Part shown: piece by piece, positions 10,655 through 19,417 of the stretch | Position numbering within the stretch: the first letter of the stretch is position 1 | Layout: the number at the start of each line of letters is the position of its first letter | Assembly (NCBI RefSeq): GCF_003052265.1 | Contig: NZ_QANS01000005.1 | Coordinates: 248,001-312,000 of the forward strand | DNA: 64,000 nucleotides | From: Stenotrophobium rhamnosiphilum | GTDB taxonomy: Bacteria; Pseudomonadota; Gammaproteobacteria; Nevskiales; Nevskiaceae | Direction of reading: 5' to 3' | The notes under the pieces: generated by a model | Told to the model about the DNA's origin: nothing | Seen by the model: the letters and a program-made list of their open reading frames with translations, nothing else | Databases searched by the model: none | Made by a program: the position numbers and the translations under genes

Positions 10655-11142
10655 TCATCAGCGGCCGTTCGCTACATTTCGCATTTATCTTCAGCCTGCT
10701 GGCTGCGCTGTTGCTGCAACTGATTGAGTTGCCAGAATTGCTCAGCGGCGCGCGCCCTCTGTGGTTGCCATTGTTTGTCGCGTATTGGGCACTCACAGAA
10801 TCGCGCACACATATTTTGTTAGGCGCTTTTATTCTTGGCGTGTGTGCCGACGTCTGCTTCGGCACTACGCTCGGTCAACACGAGCTGGGCTTGGTGCTCG
10901 TCGCTTATTTCGTCACACGTCTGCGTCCAATTTTTGTTTTGTTCCCACTGTGGCAAGCCACGCTGGCACTGATCCCGGTTTGGGTTGGCTATTCCTTCCT
11001 GATGTTCTGGATCGACGGCATCACCAACCATCGTGCTGACGCTTGGCTGCGTTGGTTGCCTGTCGTCTCGACCTCCCTGTTCTGGCCGCTGGTATTCGCG
11101 CTGATGGAACTCGTGCGCGGCGGTCGCAACGATGATGAATAG
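10651..11142 (+). CDS. mreD: Rod-shape-determining protein MreD
   Basis: A 163-residue hydrophobic inner-membrane protein with about five transmembrane segments, part of the elongasome. Typical features are an N-terminal TM with LLLQLIELPE, RPLWLPLFVAYW, and GVCADVCFGTTLGQHELG, which is the family's conserved loop. It starts at GTG and overlaps the mreC stop by 4 bp (GTGA), so it is translationally coupled. Confidence 0.92.
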   Translation: MIISGRSLHFAFIFSLLAALLLQLIELPELLSGARPLWLPLFVAYWALTESRTHILLGAFILGVCADVCFGTTLGQHELGLVLVAYFVTRLRPIFVLFPLWQATLALIPVWVGYSFLMFWIDGITNHRADAWLRWLPVVSTSLFWPLVFALMELVRGGRNDDE

Positions 11143-11157
11143 CGCACGTCACTACTG

Positions 11158-13104
11158 ATGGGCCAAAGACGCGAAAAATTTAAAGATTTACACGGCGAGA
11201 AAAATACATTTCTCAACCGTGCAGTTTTTGCGGGCGTCACCTGTCTGGCCCTTGCTGTTGTTCTCGTCGCACGACTGATCAATCTGCAGGTGATGAACCA
11301 CGATTACTACAGCACACGAGCTGACGATAATCGTATGCGCATCACGCCAGTTCCTCCGGTGCGCGGTTTGATCTACGACCGCAATGGCACCTTGCTGGCA
11401 GAAAATCGTCCAGCCTTCGTTCTAGAAGTCACTCCAGAACAAGCGGGCAATCTTGACGATGCGCTAAAAAGTCTTGAATCCGTCATCGCACTCACGCCAA
11501 AGGATATCGCTCGTTTCAAAGAGCGCGTACGCAAAACACCGCGCTATCGTGGCGTGCCGCTGCGCAATAACTTGTCGATGGAAGAAGTTGCGCGTTATGA
11601 AATTAATCGTCATGACTTTCACGGCATTGACGTCAACGCGGGCCTCACGCGTAACTATCCGCTGAGCCTCGCCGCCTCACATGTGGTTGGCTACGTTGGT
11701 GCAATCAACGAAGAAGAACTCAAAGAATTGGATTCGGCCCAATATCAGGGCCTGATTCAAATGGGCAAAGTTGGCGTTGAGAAAAGCCAGGAAGAACTGC
11801 TTCGCGGCACTCCAGGTGCCAAGATCATCGAAGCCAATGCTTATGGCCGTCCGCTGCGCGAACTCGACTATCGCAAAGGCGCGCCGGGCAAGAATCTGTA
11901 TCTGTCACTCGATTCTAAAGTGCAGGCTGTTGCTGAAGCTGCACTGGGTGATCTCAACGGCGCAATCGTCGCCATTGATCCTCGCAATGGCGAAGTAATC
12001 GCCATGGTTAGCAAGCCCGGTTTTGATCCGCAATTGTTCTCAGAAGGCGTCGACGCAGTTACTTACAAAGCGCTCAACACCGATCCCAATCGCCCACTGT
12101 TCAACCGCGCACTGCAAGGCACTTATCCGCCGGGTTCGACTGTAAAACCTGCGATGGCACTGGCCGGTTTGGAATTCAATGTCGTTGCACCTGAGCACAA
12201 AGAATTCTGCAAAGGCGAGTACATGCTGCCGGGTTCTTCGCGCAAGTATCGCTGCTGGAAACGCGCGGGCCACGGCTGGATGGATATGACGCAGGGCGTC
12301 ATGAAATCTTGCGACGTTTATTTTTACGCACTCGCCAACACGCTGGGTGTTGATCGCATTTATGAAGCCATGTCGGGCTTTGGTCTTGGCAAACCGACCG
12401 GTGTTGATTTGCCACTCGAAAAAGGCGGCCTGATGCCGTCACGCGAGTGGAAGCGTCGCGCACGAAAAGAAAACTGGTATCCCGGCGAAACCCTGAACAT
12501 CGGTATCGGTCAGGGTTATATGACGACGACGCCAATGCAGCTCGCGCAAATGGCCGCACGTATTGCGATGCGTGGCGGTGGCTTCAAGCCGCACATCGTG
12601 CATTCCACCGAAGATGCGCTGACCAAAGTCGTCACCTTGGTGAAGCCAGAAGCACTGCCCCCGATCGTGCTGCAAAACCCCAAAAACTGGGATGCCGTCA
12701 TCTCTGCGATGGAAGGCGTAGCGCAGCTACAAGGCGGCACCGCTTACAAAATTGGCCACGACGCGCCTTATCGCATCGCTGCAAAAACCGGTACCGCGCA
12801 GGTTGCGGGCATGGCGCAGAACGAAGCCAAAGCACGTGCGATGGAAACAATCCCCGTGCACTTGCGCGACCACGCTTTGTTTATCGCCTTTGCACCCGCA
12901 GATGATCCTAAGATTGCTGTTGGCGTGCTCGCTGAACACGGCGGCCACGGCGCCTCCGTTGCTGCGCCCATCGCACGCAAACTGATGGACATGTATTTGC
13001 TCGGCGAGGTGCGTTACCGTGATGGCACTGAACCGGTAGCCGCAGTCGTGGCAGATCCGAATGCAGCGCCCACTGAAGACGACGACATCAACGACGCCCG
13101 ATGA
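11158..13104 (+). CDS. mrdA: Penicillin-binding protein 2, elongation-specific transpeptidase
   Basis: A 648-residue class B PBP that cross-links peptidoglycan during side-wall growth with RodA. It has an N-terminal TM anchor (about 22-42), a pedestal/dimerisation domain (63-230) starting with PPVRGLIYDRNG, and a transpeptidase domain. The active-site motifs are intact: Ser327-x-x-Lys330 (PPGSTVK), Ser384-Cys385-Asp386 (the SxN position reads SCD, as in other PBP2 proteins) and Lys543-Thr-Gly. It lies 15 bp after mreD and 30 bp before rodA. Confidence 0.96.
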   Translation: MGQRREKFKDLHGEKNTFLNRAVFAGVTCLALAVVLVARLINLQVMNHDYYSTRADDNRMRITPVPPVRGLIYDRNGTLLAENRPAFVLEVTPEQAGNLDDALKSLESVIALTPKDIARFKERVRKTPRYRGVPLRNNLSMEEVARYEINRHDFHGIDVNAGLTRNYPLSLAASHVVGYVGAINEEELKELDSAQYQGLIQMGKVGVEKSQEELLRGTPGAKIIEANAYGRPLRELDYRKGAPGKNLYLSLDSKVQAVAEAALGDLNGAIVAIDPRNGEVIAMVSKPGFDPQLFSEGVDAVTYKALNTDPNRPLFNRALQGTYPPGSTVKPAMALAGLEFNVVAPEHKEFCKGEYMLPGSSRKYRCWKRAGHGWMDMTQGVMKSCDVYFYALANTLGVDRIYEAMSGFGLGKPTGVDLPLEKGGLMPSREWKRRARKENWYPGETLNIGIGQGYMTTTPMQLAQMAARIAMRGGGFKPHIVHSTEDALTKVVTLVKPEALPPIVLQNPKNWDAVISAMEGVAQLQGGTAYKIGHDAPYRIAAKTGTAQVAGMAQNEAKARAMETIPVHLRDHALFIAFAPADDPKIAVGVLAEHGGHGASVAAPIARKLMDMYLLGEVRYRDGTEPVAAVVADPNAAPTEDDDINDAR

Positions 13105-13134
13105 TCCTTTCGAATAAAAAACGAGTTCGTCATC

Positions 13135-14262
13135 ATGCTTAGCGCACCACGTCGTTCAAGCAGACCTGAGCCTAGCCTCGCCGACTCTCTCGAACGTTGG
13201 CACATCGACATGTGGCTGTTGCTGTTGTTGCTCGCTATTGGCGTTATTGGCCTTGTCGTTTTGTATTCAGCGTCTGGTCACTCGCTCGATCAAGTTATGA
13301 ACCAAGGCGAGCGCTGGATCATCGGTCTCATCGTGATGGCCGTGGTCGCACAGGCGCCGCCTGAGTGGTATCGCGCGATTGCGCCATGGATCTACAGCGT
13401 CACCGTTATTCTGTTGATACTGACGCTGGCAATCGGCGCGACCGCCAAAGGCGCACAGCGTTGGCTTGATCTCGGCTTCCTCCGCTTCCAGCCTTCAGAA
13501 ATGATGAAGCTGGCAATGCCGATGACGGTTGCGGCGTTTCTACATGGCCGCAATCTGCCACCACGCATCATCACGATGTTGATTGCGCTGGTGATGGTGC
13601 TTGTGCCTTTTGCACTGATTGCCAAACAACCTGACCTCGGCACGGCATTGCTGGTAATTGCAGCAGGCTTCTTTGCTTTGTTCTTCGCAGGCTTCCGTTG
13701 GCGCTGGATGATTGGTGCACTCGCTGCACTCGGCGCCGCAGCACCTTTGATGTGGAACAAGCTGCATGACTATCAACGTCAACGCATCCTCACCCTGCTC
13801 GATCCTGAGAGCGATCCGCTCGGCACCGGTTATCACATCACGCAATCCAAAATTGCTATCGGCAGCGGTGGCTTGTTTGGCAAGGGCTGGCTCAACGGCT
13901 CACAAGCCAAACTGGATTTCTTGCCCGAGTCACACACCGACTTCATCTTCGCGGTTTACTCCGAAGAATTTGGCCTGCTCGGCATCCTGTTGCTGCTGAT
14001 CATTTATCTCGCGGTGGTTGCACGCGGCTTGTTTATCGCCGCACGCGCGCAAGACACCTTCCAGCGCTTGCTGGCTGCAAGTCTTTCAATGACTTTCTTC
14101 ATTTACGTTTTCATCAACATGGGCATGGTCATCGGCTTACTACCAGTCGTTGGCGTGCCCTTGCCACTGGTAAGCTACGGCGGAACTTCTATCGTTACGC
14201 TGCTCACCGGATTTGGAATGCTGATGTCGGTTCAAACTCACCGTAAATTGTTGTCGAGTTGA
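13135..14262 (+). CDS. rodA: Peptidoglycan glycosyltransferase RodA (SEDS family)
   Basis: A 375-residue polytopic SEDS protein that polymerises lipid II, partner of MrdA. It has about ten TM helices, KGAQRWLDLGFLRFQPSE (the SEDS signature loop), AKQPDLGTALL, the HTDFIFAVYSEEFGLLG periplasmic loop, and GMVIGLLPVVGVPLPLVSYGG near the C-terminus. Its TGA overlaps the mltB ATG (ATG begins on the last base of the stop). Confidence 0.97.
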   Translation: MLSAPRRSSRPEPSLADSLERWHIDMWLLLLLLAIGVIGLVVLYSASGHSLDQVMNQGERWIIGLIVMAVVAQAPPEWYRAIAPWIYSVTVILLILTLAIGATAKGAQRWLDLGFLRFQPSEMMKLAMPMTVAAFLHGRNLPPRIITMLIALVMVLVPFALIAKQPDLGTALLVIAAGFFALFFAGFRWRWMIGALAALGAAAPLMWNKLHDYQRQRILTLLDPESDPLGTGYHITQSKIAIGSGGLFGKGWLNGSQAKLDFLPESHTDFIFAVYSEEFGLLGILLLLIIYLAVVARGLFIAARAQDTFQRLLAASLSMTFFIYVFINMGMVIGLLPVVGVPLPLVSYGGTSIVTLLTGFGMLMSVQTHRKLLSS

Positions 14263-15257
14263 TGAAGCGCCTCGTCGCGGGTCTCCTACTTTGCTTCAGC
14301 GCCGCTGCTTCAGCGGACTACAGCGAGCACGCGGGTGTGCCGCAATTGCTGAATACGCTCAAGCAAGAGCACGGTTTCAGCGATGCTGAAATCGCCAATG
14401 TTCGTCTGGCATTGGTCGATGCACAGCGTTTGCCTCAGCTCGTCGAACAAGAAAAAAACGCGCCGGAAAGAACTGAAAATTGGTCGCAGTATTCGCGTCG
14501 CATTGATGCCGCGCGCATCCAAGGTGGCGTCAATATCTTGCAGGAACAGGCCGCCTACTTTGCCCGTGCAGAAGAAGAGTTCGGCGTCTCGCCGGTCGTC
14601 ATCGCAGGAATCATGGGCGTTGAAACACGCTATGGCCGCATCACCGGAAAAATTCGAGTTCTGGATTCGCTGGCAACGCAAGGATTTGATCACCCGACTC
14701 GCACGCGCTTTTTCATGAGCGAGCTTGCGCATTTTTTTGTTTACTGCCGCGATGCCGGTATTGATCCGAGAATTCCGCAGGGCTCCTACGCGGGCGCGAT
14801 GGGCGCAGCGCAGTTCATGCCGAGTAACTATCGCCGACTCGCGCTGGATTACGACGGCAATGGCAGCAAAGATTTGTGGACGGTGCAGGATGCAATTGGC
14901 TCCATCGCCAATTACTTCACTAACTTCCGCCCGACACAGTCGTGGCGACGTGGCGAGCCACTGGCGATCCGTGCACATGCCGTATTTCCGCTGCCTGAAA
15001 ATCTTGAACGCAATGGCAAGGCGACTGCGTATACCGCTGCGGAGTTGATCAAAGCGGGCATCGTTCCAGAAGTGCCATTGCCACCGAATACCCCGGTCGG
15101 CCTGATTGAACTTCAATTGGATCAAGGCGTCGAATACTGGATCGCATTCCATAACTTCTACACCGTGATGACGTATAACCCGCGAACCTTCTACGCCATG
15201 GCGGTGACACAATTGTCGCTGCGCATTCAGCAACAACTCGACGCGCCGCCACCATGA
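14262..15257 (+). CDS. mltB: Lytic murein transglycosylase B
   Basis: A 331-residue periplasmic lytic transglycosylase (SLT_2/GH103) that cleaves glycan strands with 1,6-anhydro ends. The catalytic acid is Glu121 in GVETRYGR. GSYAGAMGAAQFMPSNYR and the Asp-rich YDGNGSKDLW loop follow. The N-terminus is a signal peptide ending AAASA. The Cys11 context (LLLC) is a poor lipobox, so unlike E. coli MltB it is probably soluble. I start at the ATG that overlaps the rodA stop; a TTG one codon earlier is less likely. Confidence 0.93.
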   Translation: MKRLVAGLLLCFSAAASADYSEHAGVPQLLNTLKQEHGFSDAEIANVRLALVDAQRLPQLVEQEKNAPERTENWSQYSRRIDAARIQGGVNILQEQAAYFARAEEEFGVSPVVIAGIMGVETRYGRITGKIRVLDSLATQGFDHPTRTRFFMSELAHFFVYCRDAGIDPRIPQGSYAGAMGAAQFMPSNYRRLALDYDGNGSKDLWTVQDAIGSIANYFTNFRPTQSWRRGEPLAIRAHAVFPLPENLERNGKATAYTAAELIKAGIVPEVPLPPNTPVGLIELQLDQGVEYWIAFHNFYTVMTYNPRTFYAMAVTQLSLRIQQQLDAPPP

Positions 15258-16180
15258 GACTTGTGCAGCGCTCGCTGCTCCTCATGACGGTACTCACGCT
15301 GGTTGCTTGCACTGCTGCCCCGCCGATACCAACGCAGCGTCGCCCCAGAACAGTTCCCACGCAGCAACCGCATCCACCACGCACGCCGGCGCAATCCAAC
15401 ATCGATGGACCCGCGCCTTCGTGGCAAAAAGATTTTGCGCCGGACGATGATGAGATTCCGCCGGGCATCGAAAACACTCCCGATGCTGTGCCCATCGACG
15501 AACCGCGTAGTCGCGGTGGCAATTCCAAGACCTATGAAGTTTTGGGCAAAACTTACAGTGTTATGGATGATGCCAAAGGCTTCACTGAGCGTGGTCATGC
15601 GTCTTGGTATGGCAAAAAATTCCATGGTCGTAAGACGGCCAATGGCGAGCGCTACGACATGTTTCAAATGAGCGCTGCGCATAAAAGCTTGCCGATCCCG
15701 AGCTATGTGCGCGTCACCGATCTGGATACCAACAAAAGCGCGATCGTGCGCGTCAATGACCGCGGCCCCTTTCATGGCGATCGCATCATTGATTTGTCTT
15801 ACGCAGCTGCCGCCAAAATTGGGTTGATTGGTCACGGCACTTCTCTGGTCGAAATTACCGCCCTCGCACCCGGCGAAGAAATAACAGCAGCAGAACCGGC
15901 GCCGATCGAAACTGCATCAGTCTCTGCGACGCCTGTACTGGTTGGACCGATGGGAGGCTATCTGCAGATTGGCGCCTATATCGACCCCATCAACGCCGCG
16001 AACTTGCGAGACAGTCTGATCAGTCAGGGCTTTGACTCGGTGCAAATTCGCACAGTGCAAAGACTCGATGCGCCGATCCATCGCGTATTGATTGGCCCAT
16101 TCCGTGATCAGGATGCGGCGCGCAACGTCCGCAATCGTCTGGACTCACGCAATCTCATTCCGCAATGGGTCAAGGAATAA
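15254..16180 (+). CDS. rlpA: Septal ring lytic transglycosylase / lipoprotein RlpA
   Basis: A 308-residue lipoprotein with lipobox LVAC (Cys19). A Pro-rich linker leads to the double-psi beta-barrel domain (about 112-200), with GHASWYGKKFHGRKTANGE and VRVNDRGPFH carrying the catalytic Asp and His region. It ends in a SPOR domain (about 232-308, GGYLQIGAYIDPINA) that binds denuded glycan at division sites. It overlaps mltB by 4 bp (ATGA), so the two lytic enzymes are coupled. Confidence 0.94.
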   Translation: MRLVQRSLLLMTVLTLVACTAAPPIPTQRRPRTVPTQQPHPPRTPAQSNIDGPAPSWQKDFAPDDDEIPPGIENTPDAVPIDEPRSRGGNSKTYEVLGKTYSVMDDAKGFTERGHASWYGKKFHGRKTANGERYDMFQMSAAHKSLPIPSYVRVTDLDTNKSAIVRVNDRGPFHGDRIIDLSYAAAAKIGLIGHGTSLVEITALAPGEEITAAEPAPIETASVSATPVLVGPMGGYLQIGAYIDPINAANLRDSLISQGFDSVQIRTVQRLDAPIHRVLIGPFRDQDAARNVRNRLDSRNLIPQWVKE

Positions 16181-16261
16181 GTTGTCGCAGCCCCCATCTT
16201 TGCTGCACTGCGATAGAATTCGCCACCGCAAGGTTCTCCGTCCACTTTTGATACCTGCCCC

Positions 16262-17428
16262 ATGAAAAAAATCGCCGCGCTATTCCTTCTGGCTAGCTGT
16301 TCTTTCAGCGCCCTTGCGCAGACCATGTCTCTGCCTGTTCCTGCCGCTCCAACCATGGATGTGTCCAGCTACGCGCTGCTCGATTTTCAAAGCGGCGAGC
16401 TGATTGCCAGCCATAATCCAGACACACGCGTAGAGCCGGCCAGCATCACCAAGGTGATGACGGTTTACGTTGCTTTCGATGAAATCAAGCACGGTCGACT
16501 GAAGCTCAGCGACACCGCGTTGATCAGCGAAAAAGCTTGGCGTCAGGGCAAAGACTCCAGTGAGTCGCGCATGTTCATCGAAGTCGGCACACGCGTGAAG
16601 ATCGAAGATCTACTGCGCGGCATCATCATCGCCTCCGGTAACGACGCCAGCGTTGCGCTCTCTGAGCACATGGCGGGCAGCGAATCAGTCTTCGCTGAGA
16701 TGATGAATCAGTACGCCAAAAAGCTGGGCATGAAGAACACCCACTTCGCAGATGCCAGCGGTTTACCTGACCCGAATCACTACACCACCGCACGCGACCT
16801 GACGATTCTGGGCCGCGCTCTGATTCGCGATTTCCCAGAGATGTACAAAATCTTCGCCGAACGCAGCTACGCCTACAGCGGCGCGCCGAAAGTAAAAGCA
16901 CAGCCCAATCGCAACGGCTTGCTGGAAAAAGATCCTAGCGTTGACGGCATCAAAACCGGTCACACCAGCGCCGCAGGTTACTGCCTGTTGGCTTCTGCTC
17001 AACGCGATGGCCGTCGTCTGATCTCCGCCGTCATGGGCGCACCGTCTTGGGCTGGCCGCGAAACGTCTAGCTTGGAACTACTGAACTACGGTTTCCGCTT
17101 CTATGAAACCGTTTCGATGTTTGGCGCCACAAAACCAGTCAGCACGATTCGCGTTTGGAAAGGCAGCGAAGAGCAATTGGCTGTTGGCGTTCTGCCAGCG
17201 CTGTCGATGGCGCTGCCACGCGGCTCCAGCGCACAGATCAAAGCTGTTCCACAGATTACGGAGCAGGCAGTAGCGCCGATTAAAGCGGGCCAGAAACTCG
17301 GCACCATCACCATCACGCTCAACGGCAAACCACTGCGTACCGTGCCTTTGGTAGCACTCAAAGATGTTCCGGAAGGCGGCTTCTTCCATCGCATCAGCGA
17401 CTCGGTGCAGATGCTGATCAGCAAGTAG
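16262..17428 (+). CDS. dacA: D-alanyl-D-alanine carboxypeptidase (PBP5/PBP6 type)
   Basis: A 388-residue low-molecular-weight PBP that trims the terminal D-Ala of stem peptides. It has a signal peptide ending in ALA before QTMS. The active-site motifs are Ser61-x-x-Lys64 (SITK), Ser125-Gly-Asn127 and Lys231-Thr-Gly. A C-terminal beta domain and an amphipathic membrane-anchor helix (FFHRISDSVQMLI) follow. It is 81 bp downstream of rlpA, and a strong terminator closes the block. Confidence 0.95.
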   Translation: MKKIAALFLLASCSFSALAQTMSLPVPAAPTMDVSSYALLDFQSGELIASHNPDTRVEPASITKVMTVYVAFDEIKHGRLKLSDTALISEKAWRQGKDSSESRMFIEVGTRVKIEDLLRGIIIASGNDASVALSEHMAGSESVFAEMMNQYAKKLGMKNTHFADASGLPDPNHYTTARDLTILGRALIRDFPEMYKIFAERSYAYSGAPKVKAQPNRNGLLEKDPSVDGIKTGHTSAAGYCLLASAQRDGRRLISAVMGAPSWAGRETSSLELLNYGFRFYETVSMFGATKPVSTIRVWKGSEEQLAVGVLPALSMALPRGSSAQIKAVPQITEQAVAPIKAGQKLGTITITLNGKPLRTVPLVALKDVPEGGFFHRISDSVQMLISK

Positions 17429-17445
17429 TCCATTCGTCTTTACAG

Positions 17446-17480
17446 AGCCTCCTCGCCTCATTCGGTGAGGAGGCTTTTTT
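17446..17480 (+). terminator. Intrinsic terminator after dacA
   Basis: A 12-bp stem (AGCCTCCTCGCC paired with GGTGAGGAGGCT, one G-U) with a 6-nt loop and six T residues. It ends the mre-dacA transcription block just before lipB. Confidence 0.88.
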
Positions 17481-17499
17481 GTTTCTGTAGAATCCGCAC

Positions 17500-18117
17500 A
17501 TGAGCTCTCCCATCATCCGCCAACTTGGACTACGGCCTTACGCCGAAACGTTCGAAGCCATGCGCACGTTTACCCAAACGCGCACAGAAGAAACGCCGGA
17601 TGAAATTTGGTTTCTTGAACACCCTCCGGTGTTCACACAGGGCCAAGCTGGGAAACCTGAACATCTCTTACTGCCCGGCGATATTCCCGTTGTGCAGTCA
17701 GATCGTGGCGGCCAAGTGACGTATCACGGCCCTGGCCAATCTGTTGTGTACTTCCTGATTGATCTGCAACGTCGTGGCTACGGCATACGTAGTCTGGTGA
17801 CACGACTCGAAGACGCCATCATCGCGACGCTTGCGGGCTACAACATCGAAGCTGCTGCACGTCGCGACGCACCGGGCGTGTATGTGAAAGGCGACAAGAT
17901 TGCTTCATTAGGTTTGCGCGTTCGCAGTGCCCGTACGTATCACGGCCTCTCATTGAACGTGAAGATGGATATGGAGCCGTTCTCGCGCATTAATCCCTGC
18001 GGCTATGAAGGCCTGCATATGACTCAAGTGTCGACTCTTGGCGGCCCCAGTGATTTGGCACGCGTGAATGCAGATCTTGAAATCGCACTGTTGCGTGCCT
18101 TGGGTTACACAAGCTGA
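17500..18117 (+). CDS. lipB: Octanoyltransferase LipB
   Basis: A 205-residue cytosolic enzyme that transfers octanoate from octanoyl-ACP to lipoyl domains, the first step of lipoate synthesis. Diagnostic motifs are [13 protein letters not shown] (68-80), [10 protein letters not shown] with Lys133, and NPCGYEG with the catalytic Cys167. Length is slightly short but complete. No lipA is seen next to it. The intergenic region downstream was the target of the transposon insertion. Confidence 0.95.
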   Translation: MSSPIIRQLGLRPYAETFEAMRTFTQTRTEETPDEIWFLEHPPVFTQGQAGKPEHLLLPGDIPVVQSDRGGQVTYHGPGQSVVYFLIDLQRRGYGIRSLVTRLEDAIIATLAGYNIEAAARRDAPGVYVKGDKIASLGLRVRSARTYHGLSLNVKMDMEPFSRINPCGYEGLHMTQVSTLGGPSDLARVNADLEIALLRALGYTS

Positions 18118-18211
18118 GCAATTTGATCTCTGACGTTTGCCCTCGCACATCGCAATCACATATTTTTATTTAACTTATTAATTAATTTTAAATTAATAAA
18201 TTAAAACAATC

Positions 18212-18219
18212 TTTGCTAG
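18212..18219 (+). repeat. 8-bp target site duplication, left copy
   Basis: TTTGCTAG immediately precedes the left terminal inverted repeat and is repeated exactly at 20708-20715 after the right one. Eight base pairs is the usual duplication size of IS1595-family elements. Confidence 0.85.
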
Positions 18220-18242
18220 CGGGATTATGCACTTGACATAGC
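18220..18242 (+). repeat. Left terminal inverted repeat
   Basis: Pairs with 20685-20707 in inverse orientation, 20 of 23 positions identical, with the core ATTATGCACTTG shared. It contains a TTGACA hexamer that can serve as the -35 of the transposase promoter. Confidence 0.87.
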
Positions 18243-18261
18243 AGACGTTCGGGAGGAAAAT
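18233..18261 (+). promoter_or_regulatory. Putative transposase promoter with -35 inside the inverted repeat
   Basis: TTGACA at 18233-18238 lies 17 bp before GAAAAT (18256-18261), a 4/6 match to the -10 consensus. The transposase ATG is at 18286. Confidence 0.45.
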
Positions 18262-18285
18262 AACCTCACTGAATAGAGAACTGCC

Positions 18286-19215
18286 ATGACTGATTTAACT
18301 CTCCCAATCTTCACTGACGAAACCGCAGCCCGCGAACATCTTGAGATGATCCGCTGGAACGGTAAGCCATTCTGCCCGCATTGCGGCGAGTGCGAAGCGG
18401 TCACGAAGATGCAGGGCGAGAGCCATCGCGCAGGCTTGCACCAGTGCAATTCATGCCGTGGTGCGTTCACCGTGACCAATGGCACGGTAATGGAATCTAG
18501 CCATATCCCGCTTAACAAGTGGGTTCTGGCGTTTCACCTGATGTGCGCCAGCAAGAAAGGCATAAGCGCATTGCAGATTCAGCGCATGCTCGGCCTTGGT
18601 TCTTACCGTACTGCGTGGTTCATGGTTCACCGCATCCGCGAGGCAATGCGCTCGGGTGGCATGGCTCCTCCTCTTGGCGGCAATGGCAAGGTTGTCGAAA
18701 TTGACGAGACGTATATCGGCAAGAAGAAAGGCGCGAAGGTAAGGACTGGCGCAGCCCATAAGCACGCAGTGCTTACCCTTGTTGAGCGCGATGGCGAGTC
18801 CCGCTCTTTCCACGTTGAAGGCACTTCACACATTGATGTGCTGCCGATCATTCGTGCAAACATTGATCGTGAGACTCGCGTAGTGACTGACGAAGCTCCG
18901 ATTTATAAGCATCTTGGAAACGTCTTTAAGAGCCATTCAACGGTTCACCACGGCAAGGGTGAATATGTGCGTGGCAATGTCCACACCAACACCGTAGAAG
19001 GCTTCTACAGCGTGTTTAAGCGCGGCATGAAGGGCGTTTACCAGCACTGCGGCGAACAGCACTTACACCGCTATGTCGCAGAGTTCGATTTCCGTTATAG
19101 CAACCGTGCAGCCTTGGGCGTCAATGATGAAGCCCGCACATTGAAAGCGATTCGGGGCGCAGAAGGCAAGCGCCTCATGCTCCAAGGTTCTCAAACGGGG
19201 AAGACCCTTAACTGA
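18286..19215 (+). CDS. tnp: IS1595-family DDE transposase (ISXO2-like)
   Basis: A 309-residue transposase. The N-terminal zinc ribbon has Cys30-x-x-Cys33 and Cys54-x-x-Cys57 (CPHC, CNSC). A helical DNA-binding region follows (80-125). The ISXO2-like catalytic core has Asp140 (EIDETYIG), Asp202 (VTDEAPIY) and the third-motif region HTNTVEGFYSVFKRG (233-247), with Asn235 and Glu238. Length is full for the family and there are no frameshifts or stops, so it is likely functional. It is transcribed toward the passenger operon and ends 54 bp before a shared hairpin. Confidence 0.93.
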   Translation: MTDLTLPIFTDETAAREHLEMIRWNGKPFCPHCGECEAVTKMQGESHRAGLHQCNSCRGAFTVTNGTVMESSHIPLNKWVLAFHLMCASKKGISALQIQRMLGLGSYRTAWFMVHRIREAMRSGGMAPPLGGNGKVVEIDETYIGKKKGAKVRTGAAHKHAVLTLVERDGESRSFHVEGTSHIDVLPIIRANIDRETRVVTDEAPIYKHLGNVFKSHSTVHHGKGEYVRGNVHTNTVEGFYSVFKRGMKGVYQHCGEQHLHRYVAEFDFRYSNRAALGVNDEARTLKAIRGAEGKRLMLQGSQTGKTLN

Positions 19216-19268
19216 GGGTGAGGCCTCTCGTATCTTTGAATTGATACGGATGGATTGGACTGAATAAA

Positions 19269-19295
19269 CAAAAGCCCGCATTTAGCGGGCTTTTG
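19269..19295. terminator. Bidirectional terminator between transposase and passenger operon
   Basis: An 11-bp stem (CAAAAGCCCGC / GCGGGCTTTTG) with a 5-nt loop. The terminal A and T tracts let it work in both directions. The stop codon of the 44-residue minus-strand gene lies in the loop and stem of this hairpin. Confidence 0.8.
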
Positions 19296-19416
19296 CTTTC
19301 TTGGGCTTCGCCTTAGAAGGCTTGAGCGGTGTTGGGGGCGTACTTAATGCTTTGCGTAGAGCTTCATCGCGGCGTTTAGATGTTTCTTCTTCGCTGAATT
19401 TGTCTTGAGTTGTCAT
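19282..19416 (-). CDS. 44-residue Lys/Pro-rich miniprotein, transposon passenger
   Basis: A short reading frame beginning ATG one base after the TGA of the 247-residue gene, which strongly suggests translational coupling. The predicted peptide has an acidic and charged N-terminal half (TTQDKFSEEETSKRRDEALRKAL) that should form a helix. Its C-terminal half is very basic and Pro-rich (TPPTPLKPSKAKPKKAKAR). It ends in the terminator. I recognise no named family. A nucleic-acid-binding or partner-neutralising peptide is conceivable, but that is inference only. Confidence 0.6.
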   Translation of the reverse strand: MTTQDKFSEEETSKRRDEALRKALSTPPTPLKPSKAKPKKAKAR

Positions 19417-19417
19417 A

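Noticed and set aside
14310-15236. A long minus-strand open frame of about 308 codons opposite mltB
   Set aside because: mltB has clear signal peptide and catalytic motifs on the other strand. The antisense frame is His/Arg/Cys-rich with no domain, a shadow of codon bias.
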